Shown here piece by piece: positions 9,715-17,635 of a DNA stretch of 53,921 nt (positions are counted from its first letter, which is position 1; every line of letters begins with the position of its first letter). Made by a program: the position numbers and the translations under genes. Below the pieces are notes generated by a model. The model was not told where the DNA came from. It saw only the letters and a list, made by a program, of their open reading frames with translations, and did no database searches. Source of the stretch: Anaerolineaceae bacterium (GTDB lineage: Bacteria > Chloroflexota > Anaerolineae > Anaerolineales > Anaerolineaceae); the NCBI GenBank assembly GCA_003524305.1, contig DQHW01000029.1:92997-146917 (forward strand). Direction: 5' to 3'.

Positions 9715-10011
9715 CTAACCAAAAAGACCTGCCGCAGAAGAGTCACCAGTTCGATAAGAATTGACAGCTTTGGAAATATCGCTTGACAACTCTTTCATTT
9801 TTGTTGAAGCATTCTTCACATTCGGTTTGATTCGATCAATATATGCTGAAGCAGCTGCTGTGCCGCCAAAAGAAAAAAAGGCAGCCATTTTTAATGTCAT
9901 GCTCAATGCTTCAAGTGCTTTTGCTACCATATCGAGGACCTCACCAAATGTCTTGAAATCTTTCGAAAGCTTTTCCACTCGCGGAATATCCATATAAACT
10001 TCTTGAGCCAT
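9715..10011 (-). CDS. small WXG100/ESAT-6-like protein lacking the WXG turn
   Basis: A 98-residue, mostly helical protein of WXG100 size and position, last of four small esx-like genes. The central turn has FFSFGG instead of W-x-G. The C-terminus contains YRTGD, which fits the YxxxD/E export motif known from actinobacterial type VII substrates. The sequence between the helices is Ala/Gly-rich (FGGTAAASAY). It probably pairs with one of the neighbouring Esx-like proteins as a helical-hairpin dimer. Family membership rests on length, helical pattern and operon position rather than a clear motif. The ATG at 10011 follows AGGAGATACGAA, a clear ribosome binding site. Confidence 0.7.
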   Translation of the reverse strand: MAQEVYMDIPRVEKLSKDFKTFGEVLDMVAKALEALSMTLKMAAFFSFGGTAAASAYIDRIKPNVKNASTKMKELSSDISKAVNSYRTGDSSAAGLFG

Positions 10012-10025
10012 TTCGTATCTCCTTT

Positions 10026-10352
10026 TTAGAATATTCCATTAAAAACATCAGTCAAACCCTGGGCTAATGACGTCGCCTGTTGGACGGCCTGGGTCATTGT
10101 GTCTTGGGCTTTCTTAATCGCATTTACCCAATTGTTACTGAAGCCAGTAATATTCGCCAACATTGGAATTACTTTGCTTGTCATCTCATTAACAAATTTT
10201 GTTGCTCCATCACCTTTCCAGATGCCGCCGGTAACTTCAGTTATCATCCCTCGAATCGGCTGGGTGACGCGATCATTTATGATATTTATTTGTGACATCA
10301 CCTGTTTAATAATCTGGTCAACCAGTTCTTGAACCCATTTAAATATATTCAT
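10026..10352 (-). CDS. WXG100 family protein (ESAT-6-like)
   Basis: A 108-residue helix-turn-helix-hairpin protein with the signature turn at GIWKGDGATKF (W-K-G). A first helix (about 1-40) and a second Asn/Gln/Ala-rich helix (about 50-100) flank it. This is the size and layout of secreted type VII substrates or chaperones. Its stop is 14 bp before the next esx-like start, within a tight same-strand run. No YxxxD/E motif is visible, so in a heterodimer its partner would carry any export signal. Confidence 0.82.
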   Translation of the reverse strand: MNIFKWVQELVDQIIKQVMSQINIINDRVTQPIRGMITEVTGGIWKGDGATKFVNEMTSKVIPMLANITGFSNNWVNAIKKAQDTMTQAVQQATSLAQGLTDVFNGIF

Positions 10353-10362
10353 GGCTTATCTC

Positions 10363-10653
10363 CTAGAAATTTTGACCAGCAGTGGTATCAGCGCGCTGCA
10401 TTTCTGCCATTGATTTACGGACGTCTGAATGCTCCTCATGAAATGCTTCAGCCAACTTATTTACTTTCTGGCTAAATACGCCTAAAGCTTGGGCAAAGGA
10501 TTCTCCAGGAGGACCTTGCAGGGCACTATTCTGCATTGTCTGAGCCCATCTCTGGGCATTTTGAGCAGTTTGTCGAAGTTGTTGTTCCACCATTTGCAGG
10601 TGTTTTGCCATATCTTCAACTGCCGCATAATTCATCCTAATTTTTTCAGTCAT
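10363..10653 (-). CDS. WXG100-like protein with degenerate LQG turn
   Basis: A 96-residue, strongly helical, Gln/Ala-rich protein with the WXG100 layout. The middle turn reads ALQGPPGESF, so Trp is replaced by Leu. Trp residues occur instead in the first helix (QRWAQTM). It lies 10 bp upstream of the previous gene and 12 bp after the next, with GGAGG before the ATG at 10653. Type VII loci commonly encode pairs in which one member lacks the exact WXG motif (known of the family); here it is a likely partner of the 10026 or 10666 product (inference). Confidence 0.75.
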   Translation of the reverse strand: MTEKIRMNYAAVEDMAKHLQMVEQQLRQTAQNAQRWAQTMQNSALQGPPGESFAQALGVFSQKVNKLAEAFHEEHSDVRKSMAEMQRADTTAGQNF

Positions 10654-10665
10654 ATTTCACCTCCA

Positions 10666-10974
10666 TTAACCCAGGTTGCTGAAGAAACTCTTGGTTCCTT
10701 CGTCCGCATCACGAATAGTATTAACAATCTTCTGAGCACAATCGGCAGCGGACCCTAAAGCTGAAGCGACCCTGTTCATGCCGGGTAAAATCCTTTGTGC
10801 CATTTCATTATCGAATTTGTTTGCTGCATCTCCAATCCATTGGTTGTTATGAAGGGCGTCTACCTTACTTTTTGTTTGCCTGGTAAGCTGCAAAATTTCT
10901 GATTGCTCAGATTTCATGCTTTTAATGATTGTTGTCATTTCGTCATAATTTACTTGAACTGTATTACTGGCCAT
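10666..10974 (-). CDS. WXG100 family protein (ESAT-6-like)
   Basis: A 102-residue protein with a textbook WXG100 turn, NNQWIGDAANKFDNEM. It begins VQVNYDEM, closely similar to the start and turn of the larger WXG protein just upstream (VQLNYDEL, TEWIGEGAEKFFDEM), so the two are paralogues. AAGGAG precedes the ATG at 10974. It is the first of four tightly spaced small esx-like genes, and a 222 bp gap separates it from the upstream gene, so the four may have their own promoter. Confidence 0.88.
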   Translation of the reverse strand: MASNTVQVNYDEMTTIIKSMKSEQSEILQLTRQTKSKVDALHNNQWIGDAANKFDNEMAQRILPGMNRVASALGSAADCAQKIVNTIRDADEGTKSFFSNLG

Positions 10975-11030
10975 TATTTCTCCTTTCTAAACTATCCCTT
11001 ACTAGTCTTGCCAAATGGTTAGCACAATCA

Positions 11031-11084
11031 CTAACGAATCCGACCTGTCTTGATAACGATTACTAGGTATGCAAAGATCGTCAA
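11031..11084 (-). CDS. possible 17-residue leader ORF behind a perfect Shine-Dalgarno
   Basis: In the 222 bp gap between two esx-like genes, TAAGGAGGTG (minus strand, 11096 to 11087) matches the 16S rRNA anti-Shine-Dalgarno over ten bases. It is followed by TTG and 17 sense codons (MTIFAYLVIVIKTGRIR) before TAG. It may be a translated leader controlling the esx-like cluster, or the ribosome site of a deleted gene. Only the ribosome site is strong evidence. Confidence 0.3.
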   Translation of the reverse strand: MTIFAYLVIVIKTGRIR

Positions 11085-11196
11085 TCCACCTCCTTACGAT
11101 GTTTCATGTCTAATGGAGACTTTGACTGTAATGAAAAATTTGAATAATTCGTCTCAGTTTTTGAATATTTAATTAGTTTCGCAGATCACATGCTTT

Positions 11197-12066
11197 TTAC
11201 TTTTTTCGACCGCGAACTGCCTTCGCTGCTGCGCCTACTGATGCACTTCCGATAACCGCAGCTCCTGCTGCAGCTCCTTCTCCGCCAGCCGAAGTTTGAC
11301 CTGCAGACTTGGCGGCAATGCCAGCGTTGTTGATTTCTCCCCCACTTGTTTCAGTAAATGACGAACCCTCGTAGATATGATCGTTCTGTCCTTGCGATCC
11401 AATGGATGAAGCACCTCCCGTTGAACCAGAAGTACCTGATGAGGTTTGAGCCCCGACACCGCTTCCCATGTTGTTTAGGTCGCCAGTTCCTCCTGAGCTG
11501 GAAGTTCCACCGCTGTTTGATCTACTCGTTCCACCTCCTGAACTTTGCGTTGCAGAGGAGCTGGCTCCTTCTTGCTGTCCATCAGACTCCGATCCAGCTT
11601 CAGTCTGCTCTAAACCAGTCTCTCCCAAACCGGAGCTTCCTCCGTTTTGTCCAAGGATCGTCTGGGCTTCAGTATCAACGCCTATATTTCCAGGTATAGC
11701 CTGGCCTTCTGAAAAATTCTCTCCAATTCCACTAAAATTTCCAAAGTCATGCCCTTCAAATTCAAAGAGATCGTGTTTAAAGAATGATGCTGTTTCTTTA
11801 TCAGCCTCGTTGATAACTCTTACGATCTTAACGAGAACTTCTTCGGAGAAAAACAATGCTTGAGCAGTGCGGTGAAGTGCAGGTAATAAGACTGTTTCCA
11901 TCTCATCAAAAAATTTTTCTGCTCCTTCCCCAATCCATTCAGTTTCAAGATCATGAACCTTTTGACGAGTTTTTGAAAGGAGTGTAACAATATCTTCGCC
12001 ATTATTTTTACAACGCTTGGCGATGATTCTCAATTCGTCATAATTCAATTGCACACTAAGATTCAT
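11197..12066 (-). CDS. WXG100 domain protein with long Ser/Gly-rich tail
   Basis: A 289-residue protein. Residues 1-100 form a WXG100 domain (TEWIGEGAEKFFDEM), clearly paralogous to the 102-residue neighbour. An acidic/aromatic linker (FEFEGHDFGNF) follows, then about 150 residues of low-complexity Gly/Ser/Thr/Gln and a short Ala/Gly segment ending in basic VRGRKK. I chose ATG 12066 (GAGAAG upstream, 10 bp after the vWA stop) rather than a TTG at 12093 that overlaps that gene. The tail resembles a surface-exposed or secreted region, so it is a candidate substrate or extracellular fibre protein (inference). No enzymatic domain is visible. Confidence 0.82.
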   Translation of the reverse strand: MNLSVQLNYDELRIIAKRCKNNGEDIVTLLSKTRQKVHDLETEWIGEGAEKFFDEMETVLLPALHRTAQALFFSEEVLVKIVRVINEADKETASFFKHDLFEFEGHDFGNFSGIGENFSEGQAIPGNIGVDTEAQTILGQNGGSSGLGETGLEQTEAGSESDGQQEGASSSATQSSGGGTSRSNSGGTSSSGGTGDLNNMGSGVGAQTSSGTSGSTGGASSIGSQGQNDHIYEGSSFTETSGGEINNAGIAAKSAGQTSAGGEGAAAGAAVIGSASVGAAAKAVRGRKK

Positions 12067-12076
12067 ATGTTTCTTC

Positions 12077-14491
12077 TCAATAACGTAAATCAAATCGCAT
12101 GGTTACATTAGGACCAAGCCCAATTATTGAACCATTTACTAGTTGAACTGGTACATCAGCGATAAGAGGTTGCCCATTAAGTGTGGTGCCATTTTTACTA
12201 TTGAGATCGGCAAGGTAATAGATTTGATTAATATCATCATAGGTGATTTGTATATGTTTTCTTGAAATACTGCTTTCTTGTATGTTCATGTTTCCTTCGG
12301 TTCGACCTACAATGAATGGAAATTGATCCAGTTTTGTTGGATTTTTTGTTGTAGGCCCAGTGGGAAGTAGAGTAATGGTCAACAAGGGGTGTAATTGTTG
12401 TCGACCTGATACCAATACCGTGGCTTTGCTTTGTTCGATCGGTGCGGCTGATCTCGGTTGAATTTGGGTAAGCTCATAAGACATTAGTGGATTCTCGATT
12501 GGAGGGATGACTGCTGTAGAGGGTGGGGGTGAAAAAACCGGAGGCGGAGCATTTACCGGTGAATTTACTGGTAATGGCGCATCCATTGGTGGTGGAATCA
12601 TCGAGGTTGAAACAATCGGCGGCGGCACAGGTATAGGTTGAGATTCATACATATTTCGCCTCGAAAGAATGGGTTCGCTATCTGCAATTGGTATTACAGA
12701 TCCGGTCGGTTTTTGACCTTTACCCAGTCCTCCGCCTAAACGGCCTTGAAGAACTGGAGTTCCACTGATGGATTTTTGGCGCGAAGAAGAAAACATCAAG
12801 AATCCAACAACACCCAGAATTATGACCAAGATTCCAATCAAAAATAATGGTTTGGCAATCAAGGCTCCACCAATGCGCGCAAAAATGGAGGGGGCATTAT
12901 AAGTGACTCCTGGTACTGTAATAGAAGTGTAAACGTTATTATTCTTCGCGAGTAAACGCACAACTACTGAATATTTTCCATCAGGAATGCGGTTGGCTTT
13001 CATCGGGATGGTGATTAAACCATTTGTGCTTGTAAGTGCAGGATTTGTAAAATTTGAACCAGGTATTTGGGTGTTGGTTCCTTCGTCAACCAACCAACCA
13101 TCAAATCCACCAACCAGATCAAGGTTAGTGACATTGACATTCATAATCAGATTTCCATTTTGTTCAATTATCGACTCAACTTGCAGGTTTGGATATGCAG
13201 AGGTGGGATCAAACTTGAACTGATGAAGAAGCTGCGTGGAAGTGTTTCCCTGGTCATCACGTGAAATAATAAATGGCTTTTCATCTTCTTTGCTTATGAC
13301 AGATATTCTCAATTCATATCCGCGGCTGATTGTAAGAGGTTCAGTGGGAATAAAGAAGCTATTATATTCAACTGGATCATTAAAAACAGTCTCACCAACC
13401 TTGGATCCTCCCTCAGTATCCCAAACCTCGATTTTTACATACTTGGCTAATTCATGTGATGTGATTCCAAGCTGAATTTCATAGGATTGTTCGGCTGCAT
13501 TGAGAAGTAGACCGCTTAGATTAATTGTCACGGGGCTTGGAGGACCAGGATAATCTGTGTTTGATTCGACCGTGAAGGCTGTGTTGAGGGTCAGATTATC
13601 TTTTAAATTTACTGTTAGCACTGCGTTGTTTGAACCATTTTTTGGATAAATCACAACTTCTGCCATCCATTGGGCTTTTTGTGCATCCATAATTCTTTTG
13701 AATGCCACAGAAAGATCGTCTTTCGTTGCAATGGACGAGAATCCACCAGTACTGGCAGCCATGGCTTGCAATTCGACGGTATTTATTTTGGCTTCATCTG
13801 TTGAGAGTCCTATTGTATTCAGTGGAACCTGTGATTTCATTGCCAAGTCAACCAGTTCTTGATATTTATGTTGGCTGCATGCAGAACCATCCGCTTTTTC
13901 ATCTTTTCCATCAGTAAAGAGGATCACAGCTCTGCGTCCGGTTGGAAGCTTGGACATGGATTCAACTGCAGAATATGCGGCATCGTAAAGACATGTGCCG
14001 CTGTTTGATATTTTGTAATTATCAATGGCATAAGTAATAGCCGAAACATTTTTGGTGAAATCCTGAAGGAGTTGGATTTTTTCGTCAAATTGGACTACCG
14101 AGAACAAGGAATCATCAGGAATATCGTTCAGTGAGAGCTTTGCGGCTTCCTTTAATATGGGTGCAGATCCGCCCATACTTCCACTTGAGTCCATTACCAG
14201 TGCAATGTAAATTGGAATATCCGGTTTTTGGATATTTGCCCCTGCGACTTCATTCGTATTCAGGAGAGCAATCTGACCACTCGTGAATTCCGGATTCATC
14301 ACTGGCACTCCAGTGTGACTTTCGAAAATGCTGAAATAAACTCTCAACGTCATACTGTCAGGAGTTTCGATCGGTATTGTTTGAAAAATTCGGATATCCC
14401 AGCTAGATTGGGCAATTGACTTACCGTTCGGCAATATAAAATATGCCAGAACTAAAAATATCAATAAGTAGGTACGGCGATATTTTTTCAA
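12077..14491 (-). CDS. secreted/membrane vWA-domain protein with cytoplasmic FHA domain
   Basis: An 804-residue protein. It has a signal peptide (1-27) and a von Willebrand A domain (about 92-270) with an intact MIDAS: DSSGS (101-105), Thr166 and the FTDGKD Asp194. Ig-like or beta-rich segments follow, then a membrane helix (about 550-572). A Pro-rich linker leads to a C-terminal FHA domain (VGR, SRKHIQ, NSKNGTTLNG). The vWA part should face outside and the FHA part inside. The start is TTG at 14491 with GGAGGG 4 bp upstream. It is the first gene of the secretion operon. The combination suggests a transmembrane link between an external ligand-binding head and the phospho-dependent cytoplasmic apparatus (inference). 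Confidence 0.9.
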   Translation of the reverse strand: MKKYRRTYLLIFLVLAYFILPNGKSIAQSSWDIRIFQTIPIETPDSMTLRVYFSIFESHTGVPVMNPEFTSGQIALLNTNEVAGANIQKPDIPIYIALVMDSSGSMGGSAPILKEAAKLSLNDIPDDSLFSVVQFDEKIQLLQDFTKNVSAITYAIDNYKISNSGTCLYDAAYSAVESMSKLPTGRRAVILFTDGKDEKADGSACSQHKYQELVDLAMKSQVPLNTIGLSTDEAKINTVELQAMAASTGGFSSIATKDDLSVAFKRIMDAQKAQWMAEVVIYPKNGSNNAVLTVNLKDNLTLNTAFTVESNTDYPGPPSPVTINLSGLLLNAAEQSYEIQLGITSHELAKYVKIEVWDTEGGSKVGETVFNDPVEYNSFFIPTEPLTISRGYELRISVISKEDEKPFIISRDDQGNTSTQLLHQFKFDPTSAYPNLQVESIIEQNGNLIMNVNVTNLDLVGGFDGWLVDEGTNTQIPGSNFTNPALTSTNGLITIPMKANRIPDGKYSVVVRLLAKNNNVYTSITVPGVTYNAPSIFARIGGALIAKPLFLIGILVIILGVVGFLMFSSSRQKSISGTPVLQGRLGGGLGKGQKPTGSVIPIADSEPILSRRNMYESQPIPVPPPIVSTSMIPPPMDAPLPVNSPVNAPPPVFSPPPSTAVIPPIENPLMSYELTQIQPRSAAPIEQSKATVLVSGRQQLHPLLTITLLPTGPTTKNPTKLDQFPFIVGRTEGNMNIQESSISRKHIQITYDDINQIYYLADLNSKNGTTLNGQPLIADVPVQLVNGSIIGLGPNVTMRFDLRY

Positions 14492-15208
14492 CTTCCCTCC
14501 ATAACGAATAAATAGTGGGAAGAAATTTTTTATAGAAATAGTATAGCAAGTTTAATTGCTGATTACTATGGTGTGTGTGAATATTTAGTAAGCATATTTT
14601 TGCCTATTCTTTTCAATGAAAACGGCACATTTGAGGTAGTTAATTGTGAAATGGTATTTTTCGCAGCAGGAACATATATTGTGTCAGAAGACCAAATCTA
14701 CTTGATACAGGATAAACAACCAATTGAACTGTATGGAAGATTTGAAAGCTTGTGACAATTGAAGATGACCTAATATAAATGGTATTGGGTTATCAAGTTG
14801 AAAGGATATCGATGGCGCTATCCAAAGCCCGATTTAAATTAGAAGCAATAGACAGGAATTATTTCTTCGTCATCGAAAAAAATACCAGGTGTGTGGCACT
14901 TGTCGTTGACGGGATGGGTAAATTGGGAGCCTTCAAAGGAAGGACCTCTCGAGATTTATACGTTGAAAAGTTATTTGATGTGCTGGGGTCTATTGAAATC
15001 TGTTTGATTCGAATGTTTTAAATTCTTGTAGGATTGGTGAAACACTTGGAATTTCTTGTTACCACCTTGATCCTCGACCTAACCAACCTCTTATTCTCAT
15101 TACTAATTTAGTTAATTCTTGCGAAGACATTCTCTCTATAAAGTGTTATTAATAATTAATTAGATTTTTTTGATAAAAAAGGGTATAAATACCTGATAGA
15201 GGATAATT
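14492..15208. other. divergent intergenic region
   Basis: This region holds the promoter area of the minus-strand secretion operon. The minus strand reads TATACT around 14541-14546 as a possible -10 box; no good -35 was found. It also holds the phosphatase-like debris and the leader of the plus-strand dehydrogenase operon. Nothing else is recognisable. Confidence 0.4.
14573..15021 (+). pseudogene. possible remnant of a PP2C-type Ser/Thr phosphatase
   Basis: Two short open frames in different phases (14573-14755 and 14779-15021) sit divergently upstream of the secretion operon. The second encodes CVALVVDGMGKLGAFKGRTS, which resembles the metal-binding VaDGMGG block of PP2C phosphatases. The first ends with SEDQIYLIQDKQPIEL, vaguely like a later PP2C block. 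If right, the order is scrambled and the gene is broken. PP2C genes often accompany Ser/Thr kinases. Both frames could also be chance. Confidence 0.3.
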
Positions 15209-17626
15209 ATGCGACCTGAGAAAGACAAAAATAAAGATTTGGATTCTAAAATGATTGTCTCTGATTATCGGCTGGCCTATAAATCTCGACAAGCTGCAAT
15301 AATTGGAAGACGCGAAGTTCTTACTGGAAAAGGTAAATTTGGCATTTTTGGGGATGGCAAAGAGCTCGCCCAGATTGCGATAGCTCATGCTTTTCAAAAA
15401 GGTGATTGGCGTTCAGGGTATTACCGTGACCAAACTTGGATGTTGGCGTTGGAATCGCTGACGCTGGACCAATTTTTTGCCCAAATTTATGCAAATCCGG
15501 ATCCAAAATTGGAACCTCATTCTGGTGGAAGAAACATGAACAATCATTTTTCATCACGATTATTGGATGAAAATGGCAACTGGCTGAAACAAGTTGATAA
15601 ATATAATTCATCTGCGGATATTGCATCCGTGGCGGCACAGATGCCACGTGCGGTGGGTTTGTCTTATGCCTCTGTGTTGTATCGTAAGATGGAAAATCTC
15701 AAAAAGTTTACTGATTTTTCTCACAATGGTGATGAAGTAACCTGGGTAACAATTGGAAATGCCTCAACTGCCGAAGGTTTATTCTGGGAATCTGTTAATG
15801 CAATTGGCGTGCTCCATTCTCCAGCGGTGATTACGATTTACGATGATGGGTATGGAATTTCAGTTCCCAATCAGTTCCAGATGGTTAAAGAAAATATCTA
15901 TTCTATTCTCAAGGGCTTTCAACGGAATCCATGCCCTGCTGAAGAATGCGATAAAGGGTTTGACCTATATTCAATAAATGCCTGGAATTATACGGACTTA
16001 ATGAAAGCCTATCAGCAAGCTGGAGCAACTGCCCGGCAGTATCACATCCCGGCCCTGGTGCATGTAACAGAAGCGACTCAACCCCTGGGACATTCAACCT
16101 CAGGATCACAAGAACGGTATAAAACACCCGATCGTCTAAAATGGGAAAAAGAATTTGATTGTTTAGTAAAGTTTCGCAATTGGATCGTTGCTGAAAGAAT
16201 CGCCAGCGAAAAGCAACTTGATCAATGGAATGAAGAAGATTTGATCACAGTTGAAGCTGCGAGAAAATCAGCCTGGGAGACATTTCAAGCGCCAATCCGG
16301 CAGCTTCGCAGTGAGGCTCTCACTTTACTGACCAATTTGACAGACTCAACAACTCACTCTGAAAATATTGAACAATCCATCAGCGCTTTAGAAAATTTGC
16401 CAGAACCCCAGCGCAATGATATTGCATCCACGCTGCATTCAAGCCTGGTGGTCACACGTGCCGAACCCTCCGCAGCCCGGCAGGAAGTTGAAAATTTCAC
16501 CCGGGATCTTCAGGCAAAGAATTTAGGCTATTACGATTCATTCCTGTTGTCTACATCAACGGAATCTCCATTTAAAGTTCCCGCGGTGCCTCCTACATAC
16601 AACACATCCTCACCCTCCGTGATGGGATTTGAAATCCTCAATGCAAATTTTGATGCGGCTTTCGCACGTGATCCGCGTTTAATTGCTTTTGGTGAAGACG
16701 TTGGTCTATTAGGTGATGTGAACCAGGGTTTTCATGATATGCAAAAAAAGTACGGCATTCTACGAGTGGCAGATACCGGCATTCGCGAAGCTACAATCAT
16801 GGGGCAGGCTATTGGTATGGCCTTACGCGGACTTCGTCCAATTTGTGAGATGCAGTATCTCGATTATCTGATCTATGCGTTGCAAATCATGTCAGATGAT
16901 CTGTCGAGTTTAAGGTGGCGCACTGCTGGAGCACAAAAAGCACCTGTTATCATCCGCACCCGCGGACACCGTTTGGTAGGTATTTGGCACTCGGGTTCAC
17001 AGATGGCAGGCATCCTCAATCTTGTTCATGGAATGCACGTGCTTGTTCCTCGAAATATGACCCAGGCTGCCGGTTTCTATAATACATTGCTGAAATCAGA
17101 TGATCCTGGTTTGGTTATTGAGGTGCTAAACGGATATCGTCATAAAGAACGTAAACCCGAGAATATTGGAGAATTTACGACACCGCTTGGAGTGCCTGAA
17201 ATAGTAAGACCAGGTAAGGATGTGACAGTTGTCACATATGGAGCACTTGTCCGAATCACCCTTGAAGCAGCCGATATGTTATCGGCGGTGGGCATTGACA
17301 TTGAAGTGATCGATGTTCAATCGCTTTTACCTTTTGATATCAACGGAATGATTGTTGAATCGCTTAAAAAGACATCACGAGTCCTATTTTTGGATGAAGA
17401 TATGCCGGGCGGGGCGACAGCTTACATGATGCAGCAGGTACTTGAAGTGCAAAAAGGGTACCAATATCTGGATTCTCAACCGCGCACACTCACGGCTGCA
17501 AATCACCGTCCATCTTATGGGGCTGACGGCAATTATTACTCCAAACCAAATTCAGAATCGATTTTTGATGCAGTTTACGATCTTATGAAAGAACAGGCGC
17601 CTTCTCGTTTTCCCAAGATACTCTAA
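15209..17626 (+). CDS. 2-oxoacid (branched-chain type) dehydrogenase E1, alpha and beta fused
   Basis: An 805-residue thiamine-diphosphate-dependent E1 that decarboxylates a 2-oxoacid, most likely a branched-chain one, and loads the acyl group on lipoyl-E2. The alpha part is about 1-440 and the beta part about 480-805 (FGEDVG, DTGIREATIMGQAIGMAL, VIDVQSLLPFD). In the alpha cofactor motif the usual GDG...NN reads GNASTAEG (183-190)...YDDGYGIS (211-218), so the Asn and Asp metal ligands appear exchanged. AGAGGA lies 5 bp before the ATG. The E2 gene follows 9 bp downstream. Fused E1 of this kind is also known in Bacteroidota. Substrate preference is inferred, not shown. Confidence 0.9.
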   Translation: MRPEKDKNKDLDSKMIVSDYRLAYKSRQAAIIGRREVLTGKGKFGIFGDGKELAQIAIAHAFQKGDWRSGYYRDQTWMLALESLTLDQFFAQIYANPDPKLEPHSGGRNMNNHFSSRLLDENGNWLKQVDKYNSSADIASVAAQMPRAVGLSYASVLYRKMENLKKFTDFSHNGDEVTWVTIGNASTAEGLFWESVNAIGVLHSPAVITIYDDGYGISVPNQFQMVKENIYSILKGFQRNPCPAEECDKGFDLYSINAWNYTDLMKAYQQAGATARQYHIPALVHVTEATQPLGHSTSGSQERYKTPDRLKWEKEFDCLVKFRNWIVAERIASEKQLDQWNEEDLITVEAARKSAWETFQAPIRQLRSEALTLLTNLTDSTTHSENIEQSISALENLPEPQRNDIASTLHSSLVVTRAEPSAARQEVENFTRDLQAKNLGYYDSFLLSTSTESPFKVPAVPPTYNTSSPSVMGFEILNANFDAAFARDPRLIAFGEDVGLLGDVNQGFHDMQKKYGILRVADTGIREATIMGQAIGMALRGLRPICEMQYLDYLIYALQIMSDDLSSLRWRTAGAQKAPVIIRTRGHRLVGIWHSGSQMAGILNLVHGMHVLVPRNMTQAAGFYNTLLKSDDPGLVIEVLNGYRHKERKPENIGEFTTPLGVPEIVRPGKDVTVVTYGALVRITLEAADMLSAVGIDIEVIDVQSLLPFDINGMIVESLKKTSRVLFLDEDMPGGATAYMMQQVLEVQKGYQYLDSQPRTLTAANHRPSYGADGNYYSKPNSESIFDAVYDLMKEQAPSRFPKIL

Positions 17627-17635
17627 GGAGGTATT

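Noticed and set aside
11235..11863. Long open frames on both strands over the Ser/Gly-rich tail of the WXG protein
   Set aside because: They are by-products of the repetitive Ser/Gly codons; they lack ribosome sites and family similarity.
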